Made by a program: the position numbers and the translations under genes. A stretch of DNA of 6,170 bases from Clostridium sp. CAG:411 (lineage in GTDB: Bacteria; Bacillota; Clostridia; Lachnospirales; Lachnospiraceae): assembly GCA_000437275.1 (NCBI GenBank), contig FR899712.1, positions 44,929 to 51,098 on the forward strand, written 5' to 3'. A model generated the notes under the pieces. The model did no database searches. It saw only the letters and a program-made list of their open reading frames with translations, and had not been told where the DNA came from. Every line of letters begins with the position of its first letter. The first letter of the stretch is position 1. Positions 1-6,169 of the stretch are shown piece after piece.

Positions 1-1
1 A

Positions 2-247
2 TTGATCGTGGAGACTGCCATAAAAGAAAATGCGAAAATTATTGGATTGTCTGCATTGATGACAACGACTATGATGCAGATGGAGACTGTTGTCAATATG
101 GTAAAAGAAAAGCATCTGGATGTGAAAGTGTTAATCGGAGGAGCGGTGATTACACAGAGTTTTGCAGATGAAATTGGAGCAGATGGATATTCTAAAGATG
201 CACAGGATGCAGTGGTTGTAGTAAAACAATTGTTGGAAAACTGGTAA
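2..247 (+). CDS. metH: Cobalamin-binding domain, C-terminal end of a MetH-type methionine synthase (5' partial)
   Basis: Only the last 81 codons are present; the reading frame is open through the left edge, so the gene starts outside the window. The residues form the second half of a Rossmann-type B12-binding domain: a GLSALMTTTM strand and loop, a helix, a VLIGGAVIT strand, then QSFADEIGADGYSKDAQDAV, as in the cobalamin domain of methionine synthase and related corrinoid proteins. The DxHxxG motif that carries the cobalt-ligating histidine would lie upstream and is not visible. The protein ends straight after this domain, so no AdoMet reactivation domain follows at its C-terminus. That is common in clostridial MetH proteins, which transfer methyl from methyltetrahydrofolate to homocysteine. 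A stand-alone corrinoid protein of another methyltransferase system is the main alternative. The stop is 31 bases before the next gene, with no terminator between them. Confidence 0.75.
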   Translation: MIVETAIKENAKIIGLSALMTTTMMQMETVVNMVKEKHLDVKVLIGGAVITQSFADEIGADGYSKDAQDAVVVVKQLLENW

Positions 248-278
248 AAGTATCTGACGAAGCAGAAGGGAGTACAAA

Positions 279-1214
279 ATGCAAAGTGTGAATCCAAAAA
301 TAGATGTGATTATTCCCATCTATAAACCAGATGAAAAATATGATCGTTTGTTACAGGCATTGAAAAAGCAAAGTATACCACCACATCATATTTATATTAT
401 TCATACGATGACAGATGGAACGCAGGAAACAAAAGAATCCGACCGATACGCAGGCATGGAGCAGGTATCAATTACCAATATAACAAGAGAGCAGTTCAAT
501 CATGGCGGAACAAGAAATATGGGAGTATCCATGTCAGATGCAGAATTTGTGCTTATGATGACACAGGATGCGGTGCCTGCGGATTCACATCTGCTGGAAG
601 AATTGGTACGCCCCTTTGAGGAAGAAGAGGTAGCGGCTACTTACGCCAGACAGTTGGCAACGAAGGAAGTAGGCATAATTGAACAATATACAAGAAATTT
701 TAATTATCCAGATAAAGAACAGAAAAAGACAAAAAAGGACTTGGAGCGTTTAGGGATAAAAACATTTTTTTGCTCCGATGTTTGTGCGATGTATCGAAAA
801 TCTGTCTACGAAAAAATGGGTGGATTTGTCACAAAAACGATTTTTAATGAGGATATGATTATGGCATCCAAACTGATTGAAGCGGATTATGCCATCGTGT
901 ATGCGGCAAAAGCAAAAGTATACCATGCGCATAAATATACAGGGTTACAACAGTTTCAGAGAAACTTTGATTTGGGAGTGTCTCACCGAGAATTTCGAGA
1001 GATATTTGATAAAGTAAAATCCGAGTCAGAGGGCATCAAGATGGTAAAGCAGACAGCAAAGTATCTATGGGAGCAAAAAAGGCCATGGAAAATTGTTTCG
1101 TTGGTATGGCAGAGTGGCTGCAAATTTTTAGGCTATCGCTTTGGTAAAAAATATGATAAACTTCCCATGTGGTTTGTAAAGCTTTGCAGTAGTCAGAAAT
1201 CTTATTGGCAATAG
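279..1214 (+). CDS. Family 2 glycosyltransferase, rhamnosyltransferase (RfbF) type
   Basis: The 311-residue protein is a GT-A fold glycosyltransferase that probably adds a sugar, likely rhamnose from dTDP-rhamnose, to a growing surface polysaccharide on the cytoplasmic face of the membrane. Motifs in order: VIIPIYKPD (10-18), the nucleotide-binding start; FNHGGTRNMG (73-82), typical of RfbF-like rhamnosyltransferases; TQDAVP (95-100) in the DxD position; YARQ (122-125); and FNEDMIMASKLIEADY (189-204), holding the ED pair that usually supplies the catalytic base. YHAHKYT (215-221) follows. The basic, aromatic C-terminal stretch (about 255-311) may rest on the membrane but is not a clear transmembrane helix. 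The start is set by AGAAGGGAG at 264-272, six bases before the ATG. Donor and acceptor cannot be read from sequence; rhamnose is inferred from family resemblance and the neighbouring gene. Confidence 0.87.
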   Translation: MQSVNPKIDVIIPIYKPDEKYDRLLQALKKQSIPPHHIYIIHTMTDGTQETKESDRYAGMEQVSITNITREQFNHGGTRNMGVSMSDAEFVLMMTQDAVPADSHLLEELVRPFEEEEVAATYARQLATKEVGIIEQYTRNFNYPDKEQKKTKKDLERLGIKTFFCSDVCAMYRKSVYEKMGGFVTKTIFNEDMIMASKLIEADYAIVYAAKAKVYHAHKYTGLQQFQRNFDLGVSHREFREIFDKVKSESEGIKMVKQTAKYLWEQKRPWKIVSLVWQSGCKFLGYRFGKKYDKLPMWFVKLCSSQKSYWQ

Positions 1215-1261
1215 AAAGCTAGACAGAAATAGAAGTAGGGAAAAGGAAGGAGTAACGTTTC

Positions 1262-2185
1262 ATGGGGCATGTTAGCATTGTTTTAGCAACCTATAATGGA
1301 GCATCCTTTTTAGAGGAACAATTACAATCAATTATTGAAAATACATATAAAGACTGGACAGTGGAAATTTGTGACGATGGTTCAACGGATGGCACATTGG
1401 AAATTGTTGCGTCTTATCAGGAAAAATATCCGGGAAAATTTACGTTGCACAAGAATGAAAATAATCTGGGTGTTACAGCAAACTTTCTGGAAGGTGCAAA
1501 ACGAGCGAAGGGTGACTATATTATGTTTTGTGACCAGGATGATGTCTGGTTGCCAAACAAGATAGAACGAACGCTTGCAAAGATAAAAGAAAGAGAAAAA
1601 CAGCTAGGAAAAGCGACACCAATAGTGGTATTTACGGATGCAAAGCTGGTAAATGGTGCATTAGAGCCGATTCATGATTCTTTCTTTGGATACAATGGAT
1701 TAAATACAAATAAAACGGATTTACCACATTTACTGATAGAAAATAAAGTGATTGGATGTACAACCATGTTTAATCGTGCCGTACAAGATAAGATGACTAG
1801 CTTTCCAGTGAATGCACGTTATCATGACTGGTGGATTGCGTTGATTGGAGCTACCTTTGGAGAAGTGTCCTATTTAGACGAACCGACCTTATTGTATCGT
1901 CAGCATGGAAACAATGTGGTAGGAGCAAAAAATTTTATTTCCTATGTGTGGAGTCGTGTAAAGGATATGAAAGCGCAGGGAGAATCCCTAATCGAAAACG
2001 AGCGGCAAGCATGGGAATTTTATGAAATATATAAGGATATATTGATGGAGGAGCAACAGAGGATATTGCAGAATTTTGCCAATATACATAGTGTGAACTG
2101 GTTTGAAAGGGTAGCCCGATTGTTTCAATATGGATTTTGGAAATCGGGAAAAGTAAGAAATATTGGCGTATTTTTGATGATATAG
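1262..2185 (+). CDS. Family 2 glycosyltransferase, alpha-1,3-rhamnosyltransferase-like
   Basis: The 307-residue GT-A glycosyltransferase starts with SIVLATYNGA (5-14) and carries the canonical DDGSTDGT (38-45). CDQDDVW (90-96) is the metal-binding DxD region, HDWW (188-191) the acceptor and catalytic region, and YRQHGNNVVG (212-221) follows. This set, especially CDQDDVW with HDWW and YRQHGNNVVG, is the pattern I associate with enzymes named alpha-L-Rha alpha-1,3-L-rhamnosyltransferase in surface glycan clusters. The start is chosen by AGGAAGGAG at 1244-1252, nine bases before the ATG. The C-terminal 80 residues are helical and charged, without a clear membrane span. It lies 47 bases after the first glycosyltransferase and 48 bases before the LCP gene start used here, so the three probably share a transcript and act on the same wall polysaccharide. 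Exact linkage is inferred. Confidence 0.87.
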   Translation: MGHVSIVLATYNGASFLEEQLQSIIENTYKDWTVEICDDGSTDGTLEIVASYQEKYPGKFTLHKNENNLGVTANFLEGAKRAKGDYIMFCDQDDVWLPNKIERTLAKIKEREKQLGKATPIVVFTDAKLVNGALEPIHDSFFGYNGLNTNKTDLPHLLIENKVIGCTTMFNRAVQDKMTSFPVNARYHDWWIALIGATFGEVSYLDEPTLLYRQHGNNVVGAKNFISYVWSRVKDMKAQGESLIENERQAWEFYEIYKDILMEEQQRILQNFANIHSVNWFERVARLFQYGFWKSGKVRNIGVFLMI

Positions 2186-2221
2186 GGTAGCAGCAGGACT
2201 GCGTGATAAATGTATGAGAAA

Positions 2222-2226
2222 GAAGG
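2222..2226 (+). promoter_or_regulatory. Ribosome binding site that sets the LCP start at 2234
   Basis: AAGGA, within AGAAGGAAAAGGA, lies seven bases before ATG 2234. The earlier in-frame ATG at 2210 has only a weak AGGA far upstream, about 12 bases away. The downstream start is therefore preferred, removing eight residues (MYEKEGKG) from the longest reading frame. Confidence 0.6.
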
Positions 2227-2233
2227 AAAAGGA

Positions 2234-3517
2234 ATGGGAGACAATTCAGATCAAAACCAAAAGAAGCGACAAAATCGTGATTTTATTATTCCAGATTTGC
2301 GAAATGAAACAGATCGGCAATATCAATATTCCAAACGTCCCTATCAAAGAGAATATTTAAGTGGCACGGAGTGGGACAGAGAAGAAAAGGATACAACTAG
2401 AAAAAGCGGGGGAAATACAAATAAGAAAAGCAGACAGAACAAGGTGGGAAAAAAGAAGTTAAATCCAACCCATGCAAAGGCGGCGAAGCGGAATAAAAAC
2501 AGATACAAAAAAAATAACAATACCAAACAGCCGACACCAAACAGTCGTAGAAACAACAGGAAGCTGGTTGGAAGAATTATTATGGTAGTAGCCTGTGTCT
2601 GTGCAATTATTCTTGGAAATATAGCAGGAAGATGGAATACACAAATAAATCAAGCATTGAACCAAAGAAATACAAATGGGGTAAACCTACAGGAAGTAAC
2701 GATAGATGAAGGCTCACTTAGTCAGGATTCTGAGATTATAAACATTTTGCTGGTGGGAGCAGATAAAAGAGAAAGCTGGTCGGAAGCAGGACGTTCCGAT
2801 TGTGTTATGATTGCCACGATTGATAAAAAGCACAAATGTTTAAAGCTTACTTCACTTATGCGTGATATGTATGTGGAGATTCCAAATCACGGAAAAGATA
2901 AATTTAATGCGGCATATTCCTATGGCGGCATCAGCCTTTTATATCAGACAATTGCCTATAACTTTGATCTGAGATTAGATGGATACGTGGTTGTTGACTT
3001 TGCTGCTTTTAAAGAAGTAATCCGCAAACTGGGAGGAGTAAAAATCAACCTGACAGATGCAGAGGCAAACTATTTAGTGAAAGCATATAAAAAAGGAACA
3101 GAAGCAAAGGTAAAACCTGGTTTACATAAATTAAATGCGCGTCAGGCATTAGCATATGTTCGTATTCGACAGGATGCAGCCGCTGATTTTGGAAGAACCC
3201 AGCGACAGAGAAATGTAATGCAGGCAATCTTAACCGAAGCAAAGACAAAATCAGTTTCAGAAATTATGGATCTGACAGGTACCCTTATGAAATATGTGAC
3301 AACAGATTTGGACAATGATACGATTTATTCCTATGTAAAGAGCCTTGTTATGATGGGAACCACAGAATTAGAACAAAAAAGAATACCAGTTGATAATAGT
3401 TACTCATCCCAGCGAATTGGAACACAGTTAGTGTTAGTGACTGATGTAGATAAAAATAAACAGGAATTACAAGACTTTTTATTCCAATATGCTGGAAAGG
3501 ATGACACGAAAGAATAG
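2234..3517 (+). CDS. LCP (LytR-CpsA-Psr) family cell wall polysaccharide ligase
   Basis: The 427-residue protein has three parts. Residues 1-110 are a cytoplasmic tail rich in Lys, Arg, Asn and Gln with no hydrophobic segment. Residues 111-132 (LVGRIIMVVACVCAIILGNI region) form one membrane anchor. From about 163 an extracellular LCP domain begins with INILLVGADKR. Family hallmarks include the arginine of SLMRDMYVEIP (near 207-217), DKFNAAYSYGG, the DGYVVVDFAAF strand, LGGVKINL, and YVRIRQDAAADFGRTQRQR (about 308-326) with the conserved Asp/Arg cluster that binds the polyprenyl pyrophosphate. LCP enzymes move glycan from undecaprenyl carriers onto peptidoglycan muramic acid. Next to two rhamnosyltransferases, the likely substrate is a rhamnose-containing wall polysaccharide. 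An alternative ATG at 2210 would add eight residues. The gene is followed by a strong intrinsic terminator. Confidence 0.93.
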   Translation: MGDNSDQNQKKRQNRDFIIPDLRNETDRQYQYSKRPYQREYLSGTEWDREEKDTTRKSGGNTNKKSRQNKVGKKKLNPTHAKAAKRNKNRYKKNNNTKQPTPNSRRNNRKLVGRIIMVVACVCAIILGNIAGRWNTQINQALNQRNTNGVNLQEVTIDEGSLSQDSEIINILLVGADKRESWSEAGRSDCVMIATIDKKHKCLKLTSLMRDMYVEIPNHGKDKFNAAYSYGGISLLYQTIAYNFDLRLDGYVVVDFAAFKEVIRKLGGVKINLTDAEANYLVKAYKKGTEAKVKPGLHKLNARQALAYVRIRQDAAADFGRTQRQRNVMQAILTEAKTKSVSEIMDLTGTLMKYVTTDLDNDTIYSYVKSLVMMGTTELEQKRIPVDNSYSSQRIGTQLVLVTDVDKNKQELQDFLFQYAGKDDTKE

Positions 3518-3601
3518 ATAGGAAAGTTTTAGGCTGGATTATTTTAGAATAGAAACAGGTAATAGTTTCAAAAAAGTTATATTTAGTATATTGCTAAGAA
3601 G

Positions 3602-3644
3602 ATGCTTGCAATCATCTATATCAAAGAGATTGCAGGCATTTTTT
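3602..3644 (+). terminator. Rho-independent terminator after the LCP gene
   Basis: ATGCTTGCAATC (3602-3613) pairs with GATTGCAGGCAT (3628-3639) as a 12-bp stem with one G-T wobble and a 14-base loop. The 3' side runs directly into six T residues (3639-3644), with an A-containing stretch on the 5' side that can extend the stem. It lies 84 bases after the LCP stop and marks the end of the polysaccharide transcript. Confidence 0.88.
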
Positions 3645-3826
3645 ATGCAGAAAAGGACAAGAATTTTTGATGAAGAAAATATGAAAAAGAATTTGGGGCA
3701 TGAGAAATATTTAAAAAAATTACTTGTCTTGTGAATAAAAAGTTTTAATGGATTAGCGATATATGATTAAAAAGCGGTAAATGATAAATAAATTCATCTT
3801 GGTACAGATAAAAAAGAATAATTGAC
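3645..3826. other. AT-rich spacer with no convincing gene
   Basis: About 180 bases separate the terminator from the next promoter. The run is very AT-rich, with frequent stops in the forward frames. The longest ATG-started frame noticed is a 17-codon one at 3681 without a ribosome binding site. No tRNA-like fold, strong palindrome or clear direct repeat was seen. It may hold the left boundary of an inserted cassette, but no boundary signature is visible. Confidence 0.5.
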
Positions 3827-3855
3827 TTGACAGTGAAAATATATGTACATATAAT
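3827..3855 (+). promoter_or_regulatory. Consensus SigA promoter of the toxin-protease cassette
   Basis: TTGACA (3827-3832) and TATAAT (3850-3855) are both perfect matches to the housekeeping sigma consensus, separated by the optimal 17 bases. Transcription should begin near 3862, giving a leader of about 40 bases with AAAGGAG before ATG 3902. A second TTGACT (3822-3827) overlaps the -35. No operator palindrome is obvious around it, so expression may be constitutive unless a regulator acts from elsewhere. Confidence 0.85.
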
Positions 3856-3901
3856 TGCATTTAAATACATAAATGATTCAAAAACAAAAAGGAGAAAAAT
3901 A

Positions 3902-4792
3902 ATGAAGAAAAATTTGAGAAGTATATGTATGTTGGTAATATGTACTATGATTGGAAATATTATAGCTCCAGCAGCAAAAGCAGAAAGTAATATAGTAAAT
4001 TTGGAAACTATGTATGTTGACGGAATTGAGTACAATGTTGATTTAAATATAGTATCAGGTGAGGTAATCATTAGTGGAAAAAATAAAAATATTTCAGCAG
4101 AAATGATTATGGAATGTGATGGTGAAGCAACAATTATTAGTGAACAGAGCGGGCGTATTGAAGAATACAGTGCAGATGTAAGAAATTTGTCGAAAGATGA
4201 TGTTGATGTTACAGTATATGATGAAACTGGCTGTGTATCAAAAGAGTATAACAGTTATGAGGATATTAATAAGGATGTTTATGAAGAGCAAGGGGCTATT
4301 TGGGTTGCTGTTACTGTAGCAGATGTTGTCGGTACACTTTTCTTGATTTATTGTGCTTACGAAGCTGTGGAGACAACGCAGAGTGTTACATACATTTTGT
4401 TAAAGAAGTTTTATAACTCAGTAGCAGTTGACAAAGCAAATACAAAGGTGGAAGAACGAGCAAAGGAATATTATTATCCTGCTTATATAAAAAACTATAA
4501 AACATGGATTGCACCTAAGGGAATAAAATTAAATAGTGCTTCGAATTTGATTAAGAAAGATTTAAGTGTGTATTCTTTTACCAATAATATGGCCAAAAGG
4601 GTAATTTCTAAAGCTGGATATACTGCGGTAAATTCCAATGGGGAGAAACAATCAGAAATACATAAACCAAAAGATGCTAAAGGAAATTATGTGTATAGAC
4701 ATTATCATAAAGGGAAAACATCAAGTTCTGGAAATTTAAAAAAGACAGGATCTTCACACTCGCTATTTGGAGGGCCAAAGTATGTGGAGTAA
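3902..4792 (+). CDS. Secreted toxin-like protein: signal peptide, acidic N-half, hydrophobic helix, basic C-half
   Basis: The 296-residue product is chosen from ATG 3902 because AAAGGAG (3888-3894) sits seven bases upstream; an in-frame TTG at 3827 falls in the promoter. MKKNLRS, a hydrophobic stretch and an AKA|ES site (cut after residue 27) form a clear Sec signal peptide with no lipobox. Residues 28-131 look beta-rich and very acidic (hand count 25 Asp/Glu to 7 Lys/Arg). Residues 132-155 (AIWVAVTVADVV then GTLFLIYCAYEA) form a hydrophobic helix. Residues 156-296 are basic (25 Lys/Arg to 10 Asp/Glu) and end with HYHKGK (267-272) and HSLFGGP (286-292), a His-rich ending of the kind seen in putative secreted toxins. 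From memory, the whole architecture resembles the SAR2788-type putative toxin family; this is untested. A structural or bacteriocin-like role is possible. It heads a cassette and overlaps the protease gene by 11 bases. Confidence 0.85.
   Translation: MKKNLRSICMLVICTMIGNIIAPAAKAESNIVNLETMYVDGIEYNVDLNIVSGEVIISGKNKNISAEMIMECDGEATIISEQSGRIEEYSADVRNLSKDDVDVTVYDETGCVSKEYNSYEDINKDVYEEQGAIWVAVTVADVVGTLFLIYCAYEAVETTQSVTYILLKKFYNSVAVDKANTKVEERAKEYYYPAYIKNYKTWIAPKGIKLNSASNLIKKDLSVYSFTNNMAKRVISKAGYTAVNSNGEKQSEIHKPKDAKGNYVYRHYHKGKTSSSGNLKKTGSSHSLFGGPKYVE
4769..4773 (+). promoter_or_regulatory. Ribosome binding site for the protease gene, inside the toxin-like gene
   Basis: GGAGG (4769-4773) lies eight bases before ATG 4782 and within the codons for the toxin-like protein's FGGPK end. 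It favours ATG 4782 over the upstream in-frame TTG at 4767, which overlaps this site. With the 11-base gene overlap it suggests translational coupling. Confidence 0.75.
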
Positions 4793-5420
4793 AATAAGAA
4801 AATATATGCCGTTTATAATAGGTGTATTTATTGTATGTTTTTGCATGGTCTATAATAACTATTTATGTGTTACCCCAATTGGTGAAAAGAAAGAAAAGTA
4901 TGGTATTATAGATGGCCATTTGTCTCAAAAGTATAGTTGTATATATGATAGTAAGAATGTAAAGCATGTGAAGAAATATACACATGGCGATAGTATTTTA
5001 GAATTTTTGAGTGCATATTCTCCAGATACAGAATATTACTATTATGATGCACAAGAAAAAAAGCAATATTCGTCATCGGTCATAATAGATGGACTTGAGT
5101 GGATGAAGGATAGAAAAGTAAAATTTGTTAGTATTAGTTTGAGTAGTAAATTTTATTCGGAAGAGTTGCAGGAGTGGATAAATGCAAATAAAAATAAAGT
5201 GATTGTTTATGCAAGCTATAATAATGAATTAAATACATTGGATTACCCGGCCGGATATAAAGGTGTGATTGGAATTGGGAGCTCTAAAAAAATTAAAAGG
5301 AAATCAAATGATGTTATTTTTAGAACAAATAGGATAGTTGCATTTTTTAATGGTATTAGGTATTATGAAGGAAACTCATATTTGACACCATATGTGATGC
5401 TTAGGGATTCGAAAAAATAA
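4782..5420 (+). CDS. Miniature membrane-anchored subtilisin-like (S8) serine protease
   Basis: The 212-residue product has a short basic N-terminus (MWSKIRKYM) and one membrane helix (about 9-26), placing the rest outside the cell. The remaining 170-odd residues follow the subtilase order: YGIIDG with Asp44, THGDS with His68, a GLEWM helix, KFVSISLSS (substrate-binding strand), VIVYASYN with Asn147 as oxyanion-hole residue, DYPAGYKGVIGIGSS (like the ypA..VIaVGA segment), and GNSYLTPYV with Ser199 in place of GTSMAxPhv. Spacing is compressed (24, 79 and 52 residues, against 32, 91 and 66 in subtilisin). No propeptide is evident. The gene is coupled to the secreted protein upstream, so it may cut that protein at the membrane surface. 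HGD for HGT, SS for GG, and GNS for GTS are departures; an inactive pseudoprotease cannot be excluded. Confidence 0.78.
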   Translation: MWSKIRKYMPFIIGVFIVCFCMVYNNYLCVTPIGEKKEKYGIIDGHLSQKYSCIYDSKNVKHVKKYTHGDSILEFLSAYSPDTEYYYYDAQEKKQYSSSVIIDGLEWMKDRKVKFVSISLSSKFYSEELQEWINANKNKVIVYASYNNELNTLDYPAGYKGVIGIGSSKKIKRKSNDVIFRTNRIVAFFNGIRYYEGNSYLTPYVMLRDSKK

Positions 5421-5444
5421 ACTTGGTTTCAATTATATTTGATT

Positions 5445-5489
5445 ATATGTGAATTGTTGAAATAGAAATATTACAAACAATTCACATAT
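5445..5489. repeat. 14-bp perfect inverted repeat between the protease gene and the third gene
   Basis: ATATGTGAATTGTT (5445-5458) is the exact reverse complement of AACAATTCACATAT (5476-5489), with a 17-base spacer. TTTTATATAAT follows. As RNA it would fold into a stable but AT-rich hairpin ending in a short, interrupted T run, so it could be a weak terminator or attenuator after the protease gene. As DNA it could be a dimeric-regulator operator, because it abuts a -10 box. Sequence alone does not decide. Confidence 0.7.
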
Positions 5490-5499
5490 TTTATATAAT
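5471..5499 (+). promoter_or_regulatory. Possible weak internal promoter before the third gene
   Basis: TATAAT (5494-5499) is a perfect -10 hexamer. The best 17-base-spaced -35 is TTACAA (5471-5476), only three of six matches, and it overlaps the right arm of the inverted repeat. The start point would fall near 5506, leaving about 17 bases to ATG 5523, just enough to include the ribosome binding site. AT-rich spacers give chance TATAAT, so this is tentative. Confidence 0.35.
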
Positions 5500-5506
5500 T
5501 AGTAGT

Positions 5507-5513
5507 GAAGGGA
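5507..5513 (+). promoter_or_regulatory. Ribosome binding site that sets the third gene's start at 5523
   Basis: GAAGGGA (5507-5513) is nine bases before ATG 5523. The longer reading frame would begin with GTG 5505, which overlaps this site and has no site of its own, so the ATG is preferred. Confidence 0.7.
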
Positions 5514-5522
5514 ACAATAAAT

Positions 5523-6149
5523 ATGAAAAAAATATTGGAGAAATATAGTGCATGCGAGATGTTTTCTTTATCAACAGGATACAATAACGAAGGGATAACA
5601 GCGGAAGATGCTCAAAAAGCCTTGAAAATTTTGCACGAAAGTAATAGAAAATACCTGAAAAAAATGTATGAAAAAAATAGGGAACAATATCAATTGCTTG
5701 AGTTTGATGTTTTATACCAAGAGGTAAAAGAGGACTGTTTGCAATTAAAGAGTAAAATGGAAGCTTCAGAAAAAGAGGATAAAGAGGATGCGTTTTCATA
5801 TGAAACAATTTGTGATTATGTAGGTATGTCAACAAAATATAGTAGGCCAAATGAATTGTTTTGGCATTTTTATGATATGATTGGAAGAGAATTGTTGGAA
5901 GAACAATTTTTAAAAGAAAAAATGGAGCAATGTTGTAAAAAAAATCCTTATTACATTTTGGAAGAAAAAGTGTATTTACCATTAAAACCATGGGCGGTGG
6001 GGTATGAGTATTCTTTTATCACACATTGTACAGAAGGTGGACTTTCAAATACTATTTATTTTAAACTAAACAAGGAAACAAAAGCATGGTTGATGCAATT
6101 TAAAAATGATTTTGAAATAAAGGGAGAGCTTGATGATTTAGCATTATGA
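5523..6149 (+). CDS. Unrecognised cytoplasmic protein of the cassette, candidate immunity or accessory protein
   Basis: The 208-residue protein has no signal peptide and no membrane segment, so it should stay in the cytoplasm. I do not recognise the family. About residues 22-85 are strongly helical and charged, starting with GITAEDAQKALKIL, and may form a helical bundle or coiled coil. An acidic linker (EKEDKEDA, about 83-90) follows, then a mixed helical segment rich in aromatics (LFWHFYDMIG), a CC pair near 137-138, and a C-terminal part with short strands (AVGYEYSFI, NTIYFKL). Overall it is acidic. It shares the low GC of the two genes before it but is separated from them by about 100 bases holding an inverted repeat and a possible promoter. 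Being the third gene behind a secreted toxin-like protein and its protease, it may be immunity to the toxin's basic C-terminal half. That role is positional inference only. Confidence 0.8.
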   Translation: MKKILEKYSACEMFSLSTGYNNEGITAEDAQKALKILHESNRKYLKKMYEKNREQYQLLEFDVLYQEVKEDCLQLKSKMEASEKEDKEDAFSYETICDYVGMSTKYSRPNELFWHFYDMIGRELLEEQFLKEKMEQCCKKNPYYILEEKVYLPLKPWAVGYEYSFITHCTEGGLSNTIYFKLNKETKAWLMQFKNDFEIKGELDDLAL

Positions 6150-6169
6150 TCTCTCGGAATCTTGAGAGA
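6150..6169 (+). terminator. Possible terminator stem at the window edge (incomplete)
   Basis: TCTCTC (6150-6155) pairs with GAGAGA (6164-6169) across an eight-base loop, immediately after the stop of the third gene. A T run, if present, lies beyond the window, so the call depends on unseen sequence. The position suits an end to the cassette transcript. Confidence 0.4.

Noticed and set aside
2344..2665. Minus-strand frames opposite the LCP tail, one rich in Phe and Leu like a membrane protein
   Set aside because: They are antisense of the Lys/Arg/Asn-rich tail, which automatically reads as Phe/Leu/Val; no start signals or motifs support them.
3681..3734. A 17-codon frame encoding a basic peptide starting MKKNLGHEKY, similar at its start to the secreted protein's MKKNL
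   Set aside because: There is no ribosome binding site and no promoter in good position; the shared MKKNL is short and common at Firmicutes starts, so a duplicated remnant cannot be supported.
3827..3901. An N-terminal extension of the secreted protein from TTG 3827
   Set aside because: This stretch holds the promoter's -35 and -10, would precede the transcript start, and would bury the signal peptide; ATG 3902 has an ideal ribosome binding site.
3518..3901. Possible CRISPR, riboswitch or small RNA in the 384-base gap
   Set aside because: There are no repeated units and no recognisable riboswitch core; the one strong hairpin (3602-3644) is explained as the LCP terminator.
3745..4071. A 108-codon minus-strand frame across the promoter and the signal peptide region
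   Set aside because: It covers a consensus plus-strand promoter and the start of a well supported gene, and its composition is that of an antisense shadow.
5491..5991. A 166-codon open frame on the minus strand opposite the third cassette gene
   Set aside because: It is rich in Leu, Phe, Tyr, Ile and His as expected from the antisense of an AT-rich, Lys/Glu-rich gene; it lacks recognisable motifs, and the plus-strand gene has a proper ribosome binding site.
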